Source: Candidatus Zixiibacteriota bacterium
Lineage (GTDB): Bacteria; Zixibacteria; MSB-5A5; GN15; FEB-12
Assembly: GCA_028289585.1 (NCBI GenBank)
Contig: JANQPI010000035.1
Location: 466,717 to 530,716 of the forward strand
Length of the DNA stretch: 64,000 nt
Direction: 5' to 3'
The stretch's first letter is position 1; each line of letters opens with the position of its first letter. The translations under genes and the position numbers were made by a program. The notes beneath the pieces were generated by a model, which was not told where the DNA came from, did not search any database, and saw only the letters and a program-made list of their open reading frames with translations. Positions 16,339 through 25,384 of the stretch are shown piece after piece.

Positions 16339-16693
16339 GCCGTTTCTCCCATCAACGTTTGTGGTCCGCGTTATAGCAGACAGGGTAGGTCAGCGATGTG
16401 GATATCGGGCGAATCCGTCGGTGTGTTCATGTGAGGTAACTGCCCGGCGGTGAGGGGGACAGCTGGCATCCGTCAATATCCCGTACACGCTTGGAATATA
16501 GGGCGTAACCCCAAATGCCGCAAAACGTAATTAACCTGTGTCGCAGATGGGAAAGCGATTGCGTCAAAGTTAGACAAGAGATACGTTGGCGTCCCGCGGA
16601 GATCCTTGCATCGCCGTGTCGAACTTATCTCGGTCGTTAGGTGTTAAACCGGCACGTGGTAGTGAATCCACGGCATCTCACGAAAGGGCACCC
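16339..16693. other. Divergent intergenic region between the propeller gene and the RND operon
   Basis: This 355-nt stretch holds the two divergent promoters in principle. I see no complete gene, RNA gene or strong hairpin. A loose -35/-10 pair for the RND operon could be TTGCGT near 16558 with GATACG about 17 nt on, but this is weak. The AAAGG ribosome site of the adaptor gene is at its right end. Longer upstream starts of the adaptor (for example TTG 16586) would add a non-signal leader and are unlikely. Confidence 0.4.
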
Positions 16694-17824
16694 GTGAAAT
16701 CTCGAATTGCGTTATCAGTCGGCTTCGTTCTGCTTCTGGCAACCACTGCTGCGGCGCAGGATATGCCACCGACTGTCGTCGCCGTCGAACCCGTCATTGA
16801 AATGGAGTTCTTCGACCAGGTAACACTCGTCGGCCGCTCGGAATCGGTCATCGAGTCTGACCTCGTTGCCGAGGTCACCGGGCGCGTAGAGGCTATTGTC
16901 ACAGCTGAGGGAACCGCTGTCGGCCGCAGCACCGCTCTCCTGCGAATCGACGACGAGCGTTTTCGTCTATCGCTGCAGGCCGCTGCCGCCGAGGCGACGC
17001 AGGCTGAAGCCGAGGCGAAGCTGGCGGCCGATCAACTCCGCCGGTCCGAAGATCTTTTTGCACAGAATCTTATCTCCCAGTCGGCGATCGATTCGGCCCG
17101 CGCCTGGGCGACGATTCAACAGGCCAACTATGAACTCAAGGCCGCGGAACGTGACCGTCTGCAACTCGACGTTGATCGCTGTGTCGTGAGGGCGCCGTAT
17201 GACGGTTACACCGGCCGCCGGCTGATCAACGTCGGTGAATGGGTAACTCCCGGCACGCCGGTGTTTGAACTCGCCAATCTCAACCGCATGCGAATCCAGG
17301 TTGATCTGCCCGAACGGTTTTTCGGACGGGTCGTCATTGGTAATCCGGTCAGCGTACAGGTGTCGGGAGATACGAGCGTGAGCCTTGAGGGAAAGGTGAC
17401 CGGAGTTTCGCCGACGGCGATTGGTGCAACACACACGTTTCCGGTCTTCGTTGAGATTGACAACACCTCGGGTCGGATCGGTAGTGGCATGCTCGTTCGT
17501 GCACGTGTTGCTCTCGACAATCGGTTTACCTCAATGGCGGTACATAAAGATGCCCTCGTTCGTCAGGGCGAAAACTTACTGATCTATGCCGTGAACGAGG
17601 GAACGGCGGTGCCGATTCCGGTGATCACGACTTCTACGCAGGGTGAATATGTTGCCGTCACCTCTCCGGCCGGATTGCAGCCGGGAATGCCGGTTGTGAT
17701 CCGCGGCAACGAGCGGATCTTTCCCGGAGCGCCGGTTCAAATACTGGGGGAAGGTGGAGGAACGGGTGGTCCCGGTCAGTCTCCACCAACCGAAGAGGCG
17801 TCTGAAAACGTCGGTGGTGAGTAA
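16694..17824 (+). CDS. RND efflux periplasmic adaptor (membrane fusion protein)
   Basis: I choose GTG 16694, preceded by AAAGG, because it gives a clean signal peptide (KSRIALSVGFVLLLATTAAAQ) in a 376-residue protein. The order is beta-barrel/lipoyl half (about 25-95), an alpha-helical hairpin rich in Ala/Gln/Glu (about 95-155), the second lipoyl half ('VRAPYDGYTGRRLINVGEWV', about 160-190), a beta-barrel, and a membrane-proximal domain. This is the HlyD/AcrA-type adaptor that links the inner-membrane pump to an outer-membrane channel. It is 46 nt upstream of the RND permease. No TolC-type channel gene is seen in the window, so the channel must come from elsewhere. Confidence 0.92.
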   Translation: MKSRIALSVGFVLLLATTAAAQDMPPTVVAVEPVIEMEFFDQVTLVGRSESVIESDLVAEVTGRVEAIVTAEGTAVGRSTALLRIDDERFRLSLQAAAAEATQAEAEAKLAADQLRRSEDLFAQNLISQSAIDSARAWATIQQANYELKAAERDRLQLDVDRCVVRAPYDGYTGRRLINVGEWVTPGTPVFELANLNRMRIQVDLPERFFGRVVIGNPVSVQVSGDTSVSLEGKVTGVSPTAIGATHTFPVFVEIDNTSGRIGSGMLVRARVALDNRFTSMAVHKDALVRQGENLLIYAVNEGTAVPIPVITTSTQGEYVAVTSPAGLQPGMPVVIRGNERIFPGAPVQILGEGGGTGGPGQSPPTEEASENVGGE

Positions 17825-17870
17825 CCGACTGTCCGATACGCTATAACCGATCACAAAGGCTTAACGAATA

Positions 17871-20800
17871 ATGTCCGTTGTCAGTTCTGCCATCCGATTT
17901 CCTGTCACTGTCGTCGTTGGTGCAATTATCGCGATAGCCGGTGGTTTTTTGGCGTTCACCGCCGTTCCCGTTCAGCTGACGCCTGAGGTTGAACGCCCGA
18001 TCGTCACGGTAACAACTAACTGGATTGGCGCCTCCCCCGAAGAGATCGAGAAGGAGATCATTGAGGAGCAGGAGGATTACCTCAAATCAGTTGAGGGACT
18101 CCTGAAGATGACTTCGACGTCGAATGATGGCCAAGGCGTCGTTACCCTCGAGTTTCCGGCCGGCACCGACATCACGAGTACGGTCGTCCGTGTAACGAAC
18201 AAGCTCAACGAAGTTCCCTCGTATCCGGATAACGCTGACCGCCCGATCATATCGACATCTGATCAACTCGATGGGGCGATTGCCTGGTTTATTATCAAGG
18301 CAAGGGATACATCGCAGATCTTCGTGCCGAACGTGCAGGACCTCGTTGAAGACTTCATTCAGCCGCGCTTGGAGCGTGTCGAAGGCGTTTCCTCAATCAA
18401 TATCTTTGGCGGTCTGGAGCAGGAGCTTCATGTCGTCTTCTCGACCGACCGCCTGGCGTCCGCCGGAATCACGGTTACGGATCTCGCGAACGCACTTCGC
18501 TCACAGAATACGGATGTTTCCGCAGGCGACATTGGTGAGGGGAAACGGCGCTACGTCGTTCGAACCGTAAATCGATTCAATTCGATTGATGATGTAGAGC
18601 AAACTGTCATACGAGTCATTGACGGGGTCCCGATTCGCGTCCTTGACGTTGCCGATGTCGAATTAACGTACCAGAAGCCTAGAGCTCTCGTTCGCCATCT
18701 TGGCGAACCGGCCATTGCGTTTAATGCGCAGCGTGAAGTAGGGGCAAATGTTATCGCCGTTCTCGATGGTCTTGAGGAGCAGCTGGCGATTCTCGATCGC
18801 GAGATTCTCCAACCACGTGGCCTGTATTCACAAGTCGCCTACAAAGAGACTGTGTACATCAACTCCGCAATCGATCTGGTCATTCAGAATATCTGGGTCG
18901 GTGGTCTCCTCGCTATCTTTGCGCTGTTTATCTTCCTCCGTTCCTGGTCGGCAATCGGTGTCATTGCTGTCGCTATTCCAATATCGATTATCACGACATT
19001 CCTGATGATGTCGATCTTCGGCCGATCGATTAATGTCATATCACTGGCGGGGATGGCATTTGCGGTGGGAATGGTGGTTGATGCCGCCATTGTCGTTCTG
19101 GAAAACATCTACCGTCACATGCAAATGGGGAAGCCACGGTTCAAGGCGGCTACTGACGCTACTCTGGAGGTCTGGGGCGCCCTGTTGGCCTCTGCCGTGA
19201 CGACCGTCGCAGTCTTTCTCCCGATCCTGTTTATCGCTGAGCAAGCCGGTCAACTCTTCAAGGATATCGCAATCGCGATCTCGAGCGCGATCGTCATCTC
19301 GCTGATCGTTTCGGTGACGGTCATTCCAACCATGGCGTCGCGTATTCTGTCCACCTCAGCACGAGTCACGTCGAGTGAGGGTAAGCCAGGAGGATTCCTG
19401 GGGATTTTCTCCCGCACCGTTGCGTCATTCGTCGACTGGATTAACCGCTCACTTGTGCGGCGCGTTGTTGCTGTACTTGGTATCGTCAGTTTCTCACTAG
19501 GACTGTCATGGCTCTTGCTCCCCAATGCTGAATACCTGCCAACAGGCAACCAGAATCTTGTCTTCGCAGGAATGCTTCCTCCTCCCGGGTACAACATCGA
19601 CGAGATGATTTCACTCGGTGAACAGATTGAGGATCAGATCCGACCGCTGTGGGAGACAGATCCCGCCGAAGCTGATACGCTGGCAGGTGGAGGTGTCGAT
19701 AACTTCTTCTTCGTTGCGGTAGGCGGTTTCGGCTTTATGGGCCTTCGGGCGAGAGATGAACTTCGTGCCCGTGAGCTTGTCCCGGTCGCCAACAGAGCCA
19801 TCGGCTCTATTCCAGGAACCTATGGTTTCGCATCGCAAACGTCGATTTTTGGTCGCGGCGTTGAAGGAACGCGCTCCGTTCAAATCGATGTTTCCGGTCC
19901 CGACTTGAATCAGATTCTTGCCTTAGCTACGCCGATCTTCTTCCAAATCTCCGAGGTAGTCCCCGGTGCTGGCGCGCAACCTGATCCGGGTCTCGATCTA
20001 GGCTCGCCCGAGGTTCGCGTTTATCCCGACCCGGTCAGAGCCACGCAGCTCGGCCTATCGGCATCCGAGATTGGACTCTCGGTGAACGCCCTCGTTGATG
20101 GTGCGATTGTATCAGAATTCTATCAGAACGGCAGAGAAATCGACTTGCTAATCCGCGGATCAGACGATCGAGCTCAACATACACAGGACGTCGCGATGCT
20201 TCCGTTGTCAACATCTGACGGCCGACTGATTTCAATCGCCGATGTTGCCGATGTCCGTCAGACACAAGGACCGGTTCAGATTAACCACGTCGAACGACAA
20301 CGTACTGTTTCATTGATCGTTAGCCTGCCAGATGAGGTCCCACTTGAGTTGGCAGTTGCATCACTCGATGAGCAGATAATCCAACCGATGCGCGATCAGG
20401 GACAGATTGGTGGGCTCTATGATGTTACCCTCTCTGGTACGGCAGACGACCTCACCAAGCTACGCGCGGTGCTCGCCAACAACCTCATTCTTGCAGTACT
20501 TCTGACATATCTGCTCCTCGCCGCACTTTTCCAGTCATTTATCTATCCGCTGGTCATCATGGTAACCGTTCCGCTGGCGACATTTGGTGGAGTGCTCGGC
20601 TTAAACGTGATACGACTGTTTAATCCGACTCAGCAGCTTGATGTCCTGACGATGCTCGGATTCGTCATCCTGATCGGAACGGTTATCAACAATGCCATTT
20701 TGATCGTGTACCAGGCGCTGAACTACATGCGTGAAGGGAAGGAGATGCGTGAGGCAGTCAAAGAGGCCGTTCAGGTTCGTGTCCGGCCGATCATGATGTC

Positions 20801-21038
20801 GACCGGGACATCGACCCTCGGCATGCTGCCGTTGATCGTGATGCCCGGGGCTGGCTCCGAGCTCTATCGAGGACTGGGCTCTGTTGTAGTCGGAGGACTG
20901 GCCCTGTCGACGATCGTTACGCTGGTTCTCACGCCGCTGGTCTTCTCATTCATCCTCGACGCGGTGTCGAAGATTCGATCGCTCTTGGGATTGAGTGGTC
21001 AGGTGGTATCGGCGGCACCGTCGATCGAGCAGCAATAG
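17871..21038 (+). CDS. RND (HAE-1/AcrB-type) efflux pump permease
   Basis: The 1055-residue protein has the complete RND layout: TM1 (9-30), a large periplasmic loop, TMs 2-6 (about 335-490), TM7 near 535, a second loop, and TMs 8-12 (about 860-1035). It exports hydrophobic or amphipathic compounds using the proton gradient. The TM4 relay motif reads 'VGMVVDAAIVVLENIYRHM', keeping one of the two aspartates found in AcrB (VDDA). The TM10 motif reads 'GTVINNAILIVYQ', with Asn where AcrB has the relay lysine. Such variants are common in distant HAE-1 branches, so the pump is probably active with a modified relay. It forms an operon with the adaptor and ends in a strong terminator. Confidence 0.93.
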   Translation: MSVVSSAIRFPVTVVVGAIIAIAGGFLAFTAVPVQLTPEVERPIVTVTTNWIGASPEEIEKEIIEEQEDYLKSVEGLLKMTSTSNDGQGVVTLEFPAGTDITSTVVRVTNKLNEVPSYPDNADRPIISTSDQLDGAIAWFIIKARDTSQIFVPNVQDLVEDFIQPRLERVEGVSSINIFGGLEQELHVVFSTDRLASAGITVTDLANALRSQNTDVSAGDIGEGKRRYVVRTVNRFNSIDDVEQTVIRVIDGVPIRVLDVADVELTYQKPRALVRHLGEPAIAFNAQREVGANVIAVLDGLEEQLAILDREILQPRGLYSQVAYKETVYINSAIDLVIQNIWVGGLLAIFALFIFLRSWSAIGVIAVAIPISIITTFLMMSIFGRSINVISLAGMAFAVGMVVDAAIVVLENIYRHMQMGKPRFKAATDATLEVWGALLASAVTTVAVFLPILFIAEQAGQLFKDIAIAISSAIVISLIVSVTVIPTMASRILSTSARVTSSEGKPGGFLGIFSRTVASFVDWINRSLVRRVVAVLGIVSFSLGLSWLLLPNAEYLPTGNQNLVFAGMLPPPGYNIDEMISLGEQIEDQIRPLWETDPAEADTLAGGGVDNFFFVAVGGFGFMGLRARDELRARELVPVANRAIGSIPGTYGFASQTSIFGRGVEGTRSVQIDVSGPDLNQILALATPIFFQISEVVPGAGAQPDPGLDLGSPEVRVYPDPVRATQLGLSASEIGLSVNALVDGAIVSEFYQNGREIDLLIRGSDDRAQHTQDVAMLPLSTSDGRLISIADVADVRQTQGPVQINHVERQRTVSLIVSLPDEVPLELAVASLDEQIIQPMRDQGQIGGLYDVTLSGTADDLTKLRAVLANNLILAVLLTYLLLAALFQSFIYPLVIMVTVPLATFGGVLGLNVIRLFNPTQQLDVLTMLGFVILIGTVINNAILIVYQALNYMREGKEMREAVKEAVQVRVRPIMMSTGTSTLGMLPLIVMPGAGSELYRGLGSVVVGGLALSTIVTLVLTPLVFSFILDAVSKIRSLLGLSGQVVSAAPSIEQQ

Positions 21039-21068
21039 TCGCTGCTACTCATTTTAGCCTGCTATACG

Positions 21069-21099
21069 GGCGTCTCCGAGAGTTCGGAGGCGCCTTTTT
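21069..21099 (+). terminator. Rho-independent terminator of the RND operon
   Basis: An 11-bp stem (21069-21079 with 21084-21094, one G-T pair) and a four-base loop are followed by TTTTT. It is 30 nt after the permease stop. Confidence 0.92.
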
Positions 21100-21227
21100 C
21101 TGATTCCACCTGCGCTTTTTTGCCCAATTTCACGGCCTGACGGAAACAATCGCCAAAGACTCTCGGTTGCATTGTCCAAAGTTTGTCTTAACGGGACAAG
21201 CACACACAACGAAAGGGAATGGAACAG

Positions 21228-21776
21228 ATGAACTTCACGAAAGCACTTGTCGCCTCCGCGCTCATGGCTGGCACCCTCGCCACCAGCGCCTGCTCCGGCG
21301 ATCAGTCCGCCAAAACGGACGATGCGGCTCAGGCGACAGCCGAAACTGCCGCCGCGCCGAAGACAATCGTTGAGACGGCGATCGCCACCGAAGGCTTTTC
21401 GACTCTCGTCGCCGCCGTCCAGGCTGCCGACCTTGTTGAAACCCTCTCCGGAGAAGGGCCGTTTACCGTCTTTGCTCCAACTGATGAGGCGTTCGCCGCG
21501 TTGCCAGAGGGCACTCTTGAGGCTGTTCTCGCTGACAAGGCGCTGCTAACCGCAATTCTGACATATCACGTCGTTCCTGGCAAGGTTATGGCCGCGGACG
21601 TGGTCACGTTGACCGAAGCCGAGACTGTCCAGGGTCAGAAGGTTGCCATCAAGGTGGAAGATGGAACCGTCATGATAGACAACGCGACCGTAAGCGTAAC
21701 CGATATTGAATGCAGCAATGGCGTCATACATGTCATCGATGCGGTTATTCTCCCCGAGACTGAGTCCAACAGCTAA
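21228..21776 (+). CDS. Fasciclin (FAS1)-domain secreted or lipid-anchored protein
   Basis: ATG 21228 sits ten bases after GAAAGGGA; ATG 21219 is too close to it. The 182-residue product has a signal sequence ending 'ATSAC', which is close to a lipobox, so it is probably a lipoprotein. An Ala/Thr-rich spacer leads to one FAS1 domain (about 45-180) with the H1 motif '[17 protein letters not shown]', the '[11 protein letters not shown]' YH motif and the H2 '[12 protein letters not shown]' strand. FAS1 domains mediate surface adhesion or ligand binding. It is a single-gene unit between two terminators, next to other surface proteins. Confidence 0.92.
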   Translation: MNFTKALVASALMAGTLATSACSGDQSAKTDDAAQATAETAAAPKTIVETAIATEGFSTLVAAVQAADLVETLSGEGPFTVFAPTDEAFAALPEGTLEAVLADKALLTAILTYHVVPGKVMAADVVTLTEAETVQGQKVAIKVEDGTVMIDNATVSVTDIECSNGVIHVIDAVILPETESNS

Positions 21777-21807
21777 AACGACGCTGTGGACGTTGTAAGA
21801 CTGACCA

Positions 21808-21851
21808 GGAGCGATGGTTATCAAAACTGGTGATCGTCGCTCCTTCGTTTG
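21808..21851 (+). terminator. Terminator after the fasciclin gene
   Basis: A 16-bp stem (21808-21823 with 21828-21843) with several G-T wobbles and an AAAC loop is followed by TTCGTTT. It begins about 30 nt after the stop. Confidence 0.78.
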
Positions 21852-21935
21852 TACCCACCTGCACCTGACGCTAAAACTGCCATAACGCAACAGTGCGACC
21901 GTACTCGTGCGGTCCGACGTGAAGAGGAGACGAAC

Positions 21936-24900
21936 ATGAAACGTCTGTTGGGCCTGTTCGCAGTATGGGCGATCCTGATCTTGCCAATCTCCGGCAGTGC
22001 ACAGGATGCCCGGCTGCAAGTCATTCACAATGCTGCCGATACTCTGGCGGCGACCGTTGACATTTACGTTAACGGAGATATTTTCATCGACGATTTCGCT
22101 TTCCGATCAGCCACTGAATTCCGGACCGTACCGGCGGGCGTGACCCTCAACATCGGTGTTGCCCCTGGAAACTCCGGATCGGCGAGCGATACGATCGCTA
22201 ACTTCCCAGTTGTTCTTGAAGCGGGGAAGACGTACGTCGCGATAGCCAACGGTCTTGTTGATGCGACCGGAGCCACGGCCAACCCCGACGGCGCAAGCAT
22301 CGGTTTCACGATCTTCGCACGCGACGGTGTGCGTGAGAAGTCGCGCTTCCCGTGGCAAGTCGACCTCCTGGCTTTCCATGGTTCCACCGATGCTCCCACG
22401 GTCGATATCTTCGCTGATATCTGGGGGCACCCGCTGCCACTCTTCCGTGGTCTGTCGTACGGCAACTTCAAGGGCTACAAACCAGCCCTACCGCTGAAGT
22501 ACACCCTAATCGTCGCCGCAGCGAGCAACAGTCATCGCTTTGATGAGGCAAATGCCGTGGCTCGCTTCAAAGCTGATCTGCGCCAGCTCGGCGGTGGCGC
22601 CGCGACCGTGTTCGCGTCCGGTTTTCTGAACCCGGCGGCCGGCGAGCCCACCTTTGGTCTCTTTGCCGCCTTACCGAATGGTGATGTCGCCCCGTTGCCG
22701 GCGATCGTTCCGCCGACACCTGAGGCCGAGCTACAATTGGTGCACAACGCCGCTGATCCGGCCGCAGCTACCGTAGATATCTACGTCAACGGCGACCTGT
22801 ACAAAGATGACTTCACCTTCCGTTCGGCCACTCCGTTTGAAACGGTGCCGGCAGAGGTTCCGCTTGAGGTTGGCGTTGCGCCGGGTAACTCATCGTCAGC
22901 CGCCGATACCCTGGCGAGTTTTACCGTAACACTGAAGGATGACCAGAAATACGTTGTCTTTGCTAATGGCGTGATCGGCGACGGCTTTGCCGCCAACCCC
23001 GATCCGAATCGCTCAATCGGCTTTTCGATCTTCCCGTTCACTCCGGCCGAAACCTCCGGTCCCGCTCACCGCACCCGAGTTCTTTCGTTCCATGGCGTGA
23101 CCGACGCACCCGAAATCGATATCAAAATCAGCGACAGTCACCGCTGGCATGAGTTCCGTATCCGTCACCTCGGCTACGGTGACTTCGATCGCTATCGGTC
23201 GTTCCGCGATCGGGAATATGAACTCACCATCACGCCGTCCGGATCGGATCTTGTTGTTGGTCGCTTCACGGTCGATTTCCGTCCGCTCCGAGGTCAGGCC
23301 GGCGTTCTCTTCGCCTCAGGATTCCTGGCTCCCCAGGATATGGATCAGCCGTCGTTCGGCCTGTTCTTCGTGGGTGCTGATGGCGCTGTCTCGCAGCTCG
23401 AGCAGGAGCAGCCGCTCGCTCAGGCACAGATCATTCACAACGCAGCCGATCCGGCAGCCAAGTTCGTTGACATTTACCTTGGTGACACACGAATCGCCAA
23501 CAACTTCGAGTTTCGCACCGCGACACCGTTCCTTGACCTGCCGGCCGAGACCGATCTTATCATCGGCGTTGCCGATAGCGGATCGATGTCTGTTGAAGAC
23601 ACTATCGTGAACTTCACCGTGAACTTGAAAGCGGATGAGCAGTACGTTGTCGTCGCCAATGGTGTCATCGGCGGTGGCTTCACGCCTAATCCGGATCCGA
23701 GCATCGCGATCGACTTCTCTCTCTTCCCGTTTGAGGGAGCGAAGACACGAGCCGGCCGCAACAAAACCAACATACTCGCATTCCATGGTGCCACCGATGC
23801 CCCGACGGTTGATGTTGTTGCGCGCGCCAAGGAATTGGGTGGCCCCCTGACGCTCATCGACGACCTCAGCTACGGTCAGTATCAGGGCTACGCCGCGGTG
23901 CCGTCGATTGCATACAATCTCGACGTTACAACAGCCGATCAGAGTGTTGTCGTTGGTACGTTTGCCGCCGATCTTTCGGATCTCGCTAAGCAGGCCCTCG
24001 TGGTCTTTGCGTCGGGCTTCCTGACACCGCTGGCGATGGACGATCCATCGTTCGGTCTCTATGCCGCGCTGCCGTCAGGCATGGTTGTTAAGCTGCCGCA
24101 GGTTGAGGCTGAAGCCAAGACCGCCGAATTACAAGTCATTCACAACGCCGCCGATACACTCGCCCGCGTTGTTGACGTCTACGTAAACGGCGAGATCTTC
24201 ATCGATGATTTCGCGTTCCGGACGGCGACCCCGTTCGCCGAAGTTCCTGCTGGTGTCGCGCTTGAAATCGGCGTCGCTCCGGGGAACTCCAGCTCAGCCG
24301 CGGATACGATCGCGAGTTTCGAAGTCACCCTGGAGCCATATGAGCGTTATGTCGTCGTCGCCAATGGCGTGATTGCGGGTGATTTCGCGGACAATCCGGA
24401 TGGCGCGTCGATCGGCTTTTCACTCTTCCCATTCACCCCGGCTAAATCGGAAGCAAGACGCAAAATCTTTGTCGAGCTGGCCGCCTTCCATGGTGTAACC
24501 GATGCCCCGACGGTCGACATTGTGCCGGTTCGCGCCAACCGCTGGGGTCGCAATCATCCGCTCTTTGATAATCTTAGCTACGGTAACTTTGCCGACTACC
24601 GACGTCTGCTCGCCCGGACGCTGTACCTGAACGTCACTCCTGGCGATGACAACGACAATGTCCTGCTTACCTATCGCGCCCCACTGCGGAGCCTGCGTGG
24701 TCAGGCGGCCGTCGTCTTTGCCTCAGGCTTCCTCGCTCCGCAGAGTGTGAATGAACCCGGTTTCGGTCTCTTCGTTGCTCTCGGTAATGGTGATGTTGTC
24801 GCACTTGAGCAGGTAACGACTGGCTCGGGCGGCATGGCAGCCTTAGCCAATGGCGAAGCCGAGCTGCCGGCGACATTCGCGCTTGAGCAGAACTTCCCGA

Positions 24901-25133
24901 ATCCATTCAATCCGACGACCCAGATTCCGTTCTCGCTGCCGACAGCTGGCGAGGTCAATCTGACGGTCTACAACGTGCTCGGACAGGAAGTAGCCCGCCT
25001 TGTGGACGGGTTCCGCGCTGCGGGTGAGTACACGGTCGAGTTTGATGGTGGCAACCTCGCCTCCGGAATTTACTTCTACCGTCTGCAGACTGGTACCGAG
25101 TCGGTTACCAAGCGAATGGTGCTGATCAAGTAA
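21936..25133 (+). CDS. Secreted multi-repeat DUF4397 protein with FlgD-like/type IX-like C-terminal sorting domain
   Basis: The start is ATG 21936, behind GAGGAGA, giving a signal peptide (MKRLLGLFAVWAILILPISG) in a 1065-residue protein. Four units of about 230 residues follow, beginning near 21.98, 22.73, 23.42 and 24.12 kb. Each opens with a 'LQVIHNAAD' type strand and 'VDIYVNGD', and each has a second half starting 'AFHGSTDAPTVDI', so there are eight DUF4397-like half-units. The last 85 residues are a sorting domain ('LEQNFPNPFNPTTQIPF', 'VYNVLGQEVARLVDG', 'GIYFYRLQTG', end 'KRMVLIK') as used by type IX secretion in Bacteroidota and FCB relatives. It is probably a surface-displayed adhesive or structural protein; the function of DUF4397 is not known. 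Confidence 0.9.
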   Translation: MKRLLGLFAVWAILILPISGSAQDARLQVIHNAADTLAATVDIYVNGDIFIDDFAFRSATEFRTVPAGVTLNIGVAPGNSGSASDTIANFPVVLEAGKTYVAIANGLVDATGATANPDGASIGFTIFARDGVREKSRFPWQVDLLAFHGSTDAPTVDIFADIWGHPLPLFRGLSYGNFKGYKPALPLKYTLIVAAASNSHRFDEANAVARFKADLRQLGGGAATVFASGFLNPAAGEPTFGLFAALPNGDVAPLPAIVPPTPEAELQLVHNAADPAAATVDIYVNGDLYKDDFTFRSATPFETVPAEVPLEVGVAPGNSSSAADTLASFTVTLKDDQKYVVFANGVIGDGFAANPDPNRSIGFSIFPFTPAETSGPAHRTRVLSFHGVTDAPEIDIKISDSHRWHEFRIRHLGYGDFDRYRSFRDREYELTITPSGSDLVVGRFTVDFRPLRGQAGVLFASGFLAPQDMDQPSFGLFFVGADGAVSQLEQEQPLAQAQIIHNAADPAAKFVDIYLGDTRIANNFEFRTATPFLDLPAETDLIIGVADSGSMSVEDTIVNFTVNLKADEQYVVVANGVIGGGFTPNPDPSIAIDFSLFPFEGAKTRAGRNKTNILAFHGATDAPTVDVVARAKELGGPLTLIDDLSYGQYQGYAAVPSIAYNLDVTTADQSVVVGTFAADLSDLAKQALVVFASGFLTPLAMDDPSFGLYAALPSGMVVKLPQVEAEAKTAELQVIHNAADTLARVVDVYVNGEIFIDDFAFRTATPFAEVPAGVALEIGVAPGNSSSAADTIASFEVTLEPYERYVVVANGVIAGDFADNPDGASIGFSLFPFTPAKSEARRKIFVELAAFHGVTDAPTVDIVPVRANRWGRNHPLFDNLSYGNFADYRRLLARTLYLNVTPGDDNDNVLLTYRAPLRSLRGQAAVVFASGFLAPQSVNEPGFGLFVALGNGDVVALEQVTTGSGGMAALANGEAELPATFALEQNFPNPFNPTTQIPFSLPTAGEVNLTVYNVLGQEVARLVDGFRAAGEYTVEFDGGNLASGIYFYRLQTGTESVTKRMVLIK

Positions 25134-25161
25134 TCCACACCACACCGTTGTTCCGAAACAT

Positions 25162-25189
25162 GGCCCACTCTCATTCAAGAGAGTGGGCC
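25162..25189. terminator. Perfect hairpin after the DUF4397 gene
   Basis: An 11-bp perfect stem (GGCCCACTCTC with GAGAGTGGGCC) has a six-base loop. No clear T run follows on the plus strand, so it may be a factor-assisted terminator or an RNA-stabilising end. It starts 28 nt after the stop. Confidence 0.65.
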
Positions 25190-25227
25190 GTATCGTATGT
25201 GTGATTCAGGTATCTGTGCGGAATATC

Positions 25228-25311
25228 TGCCGGAGGCGGGACTCGAACCCGCATGACCTTGCGGCCGGGGGATTTTGAGTCCCCTGCGTCTACCAATTTC
25301 ACCACTCCGGC
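25228..25311 (-). tRNA. tRNA-Leu (anticodon CAA)
   Basis: Read on the minus strand, the 84-nt sequence folds into a class II tRNA. The acceptor GCCGGAG pairs with CTCCGGC, discriminator A73 is present, the anticodon stem GGGGA/TCCCC holds loop CTCAAAA, a variable arm follows, and the T arm is GCGGGTTCGAGTCCCGC. The anticodon CAA reads UUG. The long variable arm and A73 fit leucine. CCA is not encoded. Confidence 0.97.
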
Positions 25312-25384
25312 GGCTGAGCGGGCATAGTAACGGCTTCAGCGTATCGGATCAAGTAGCCGGGGCAGGGGTTGCGCTGCCTGAGCT

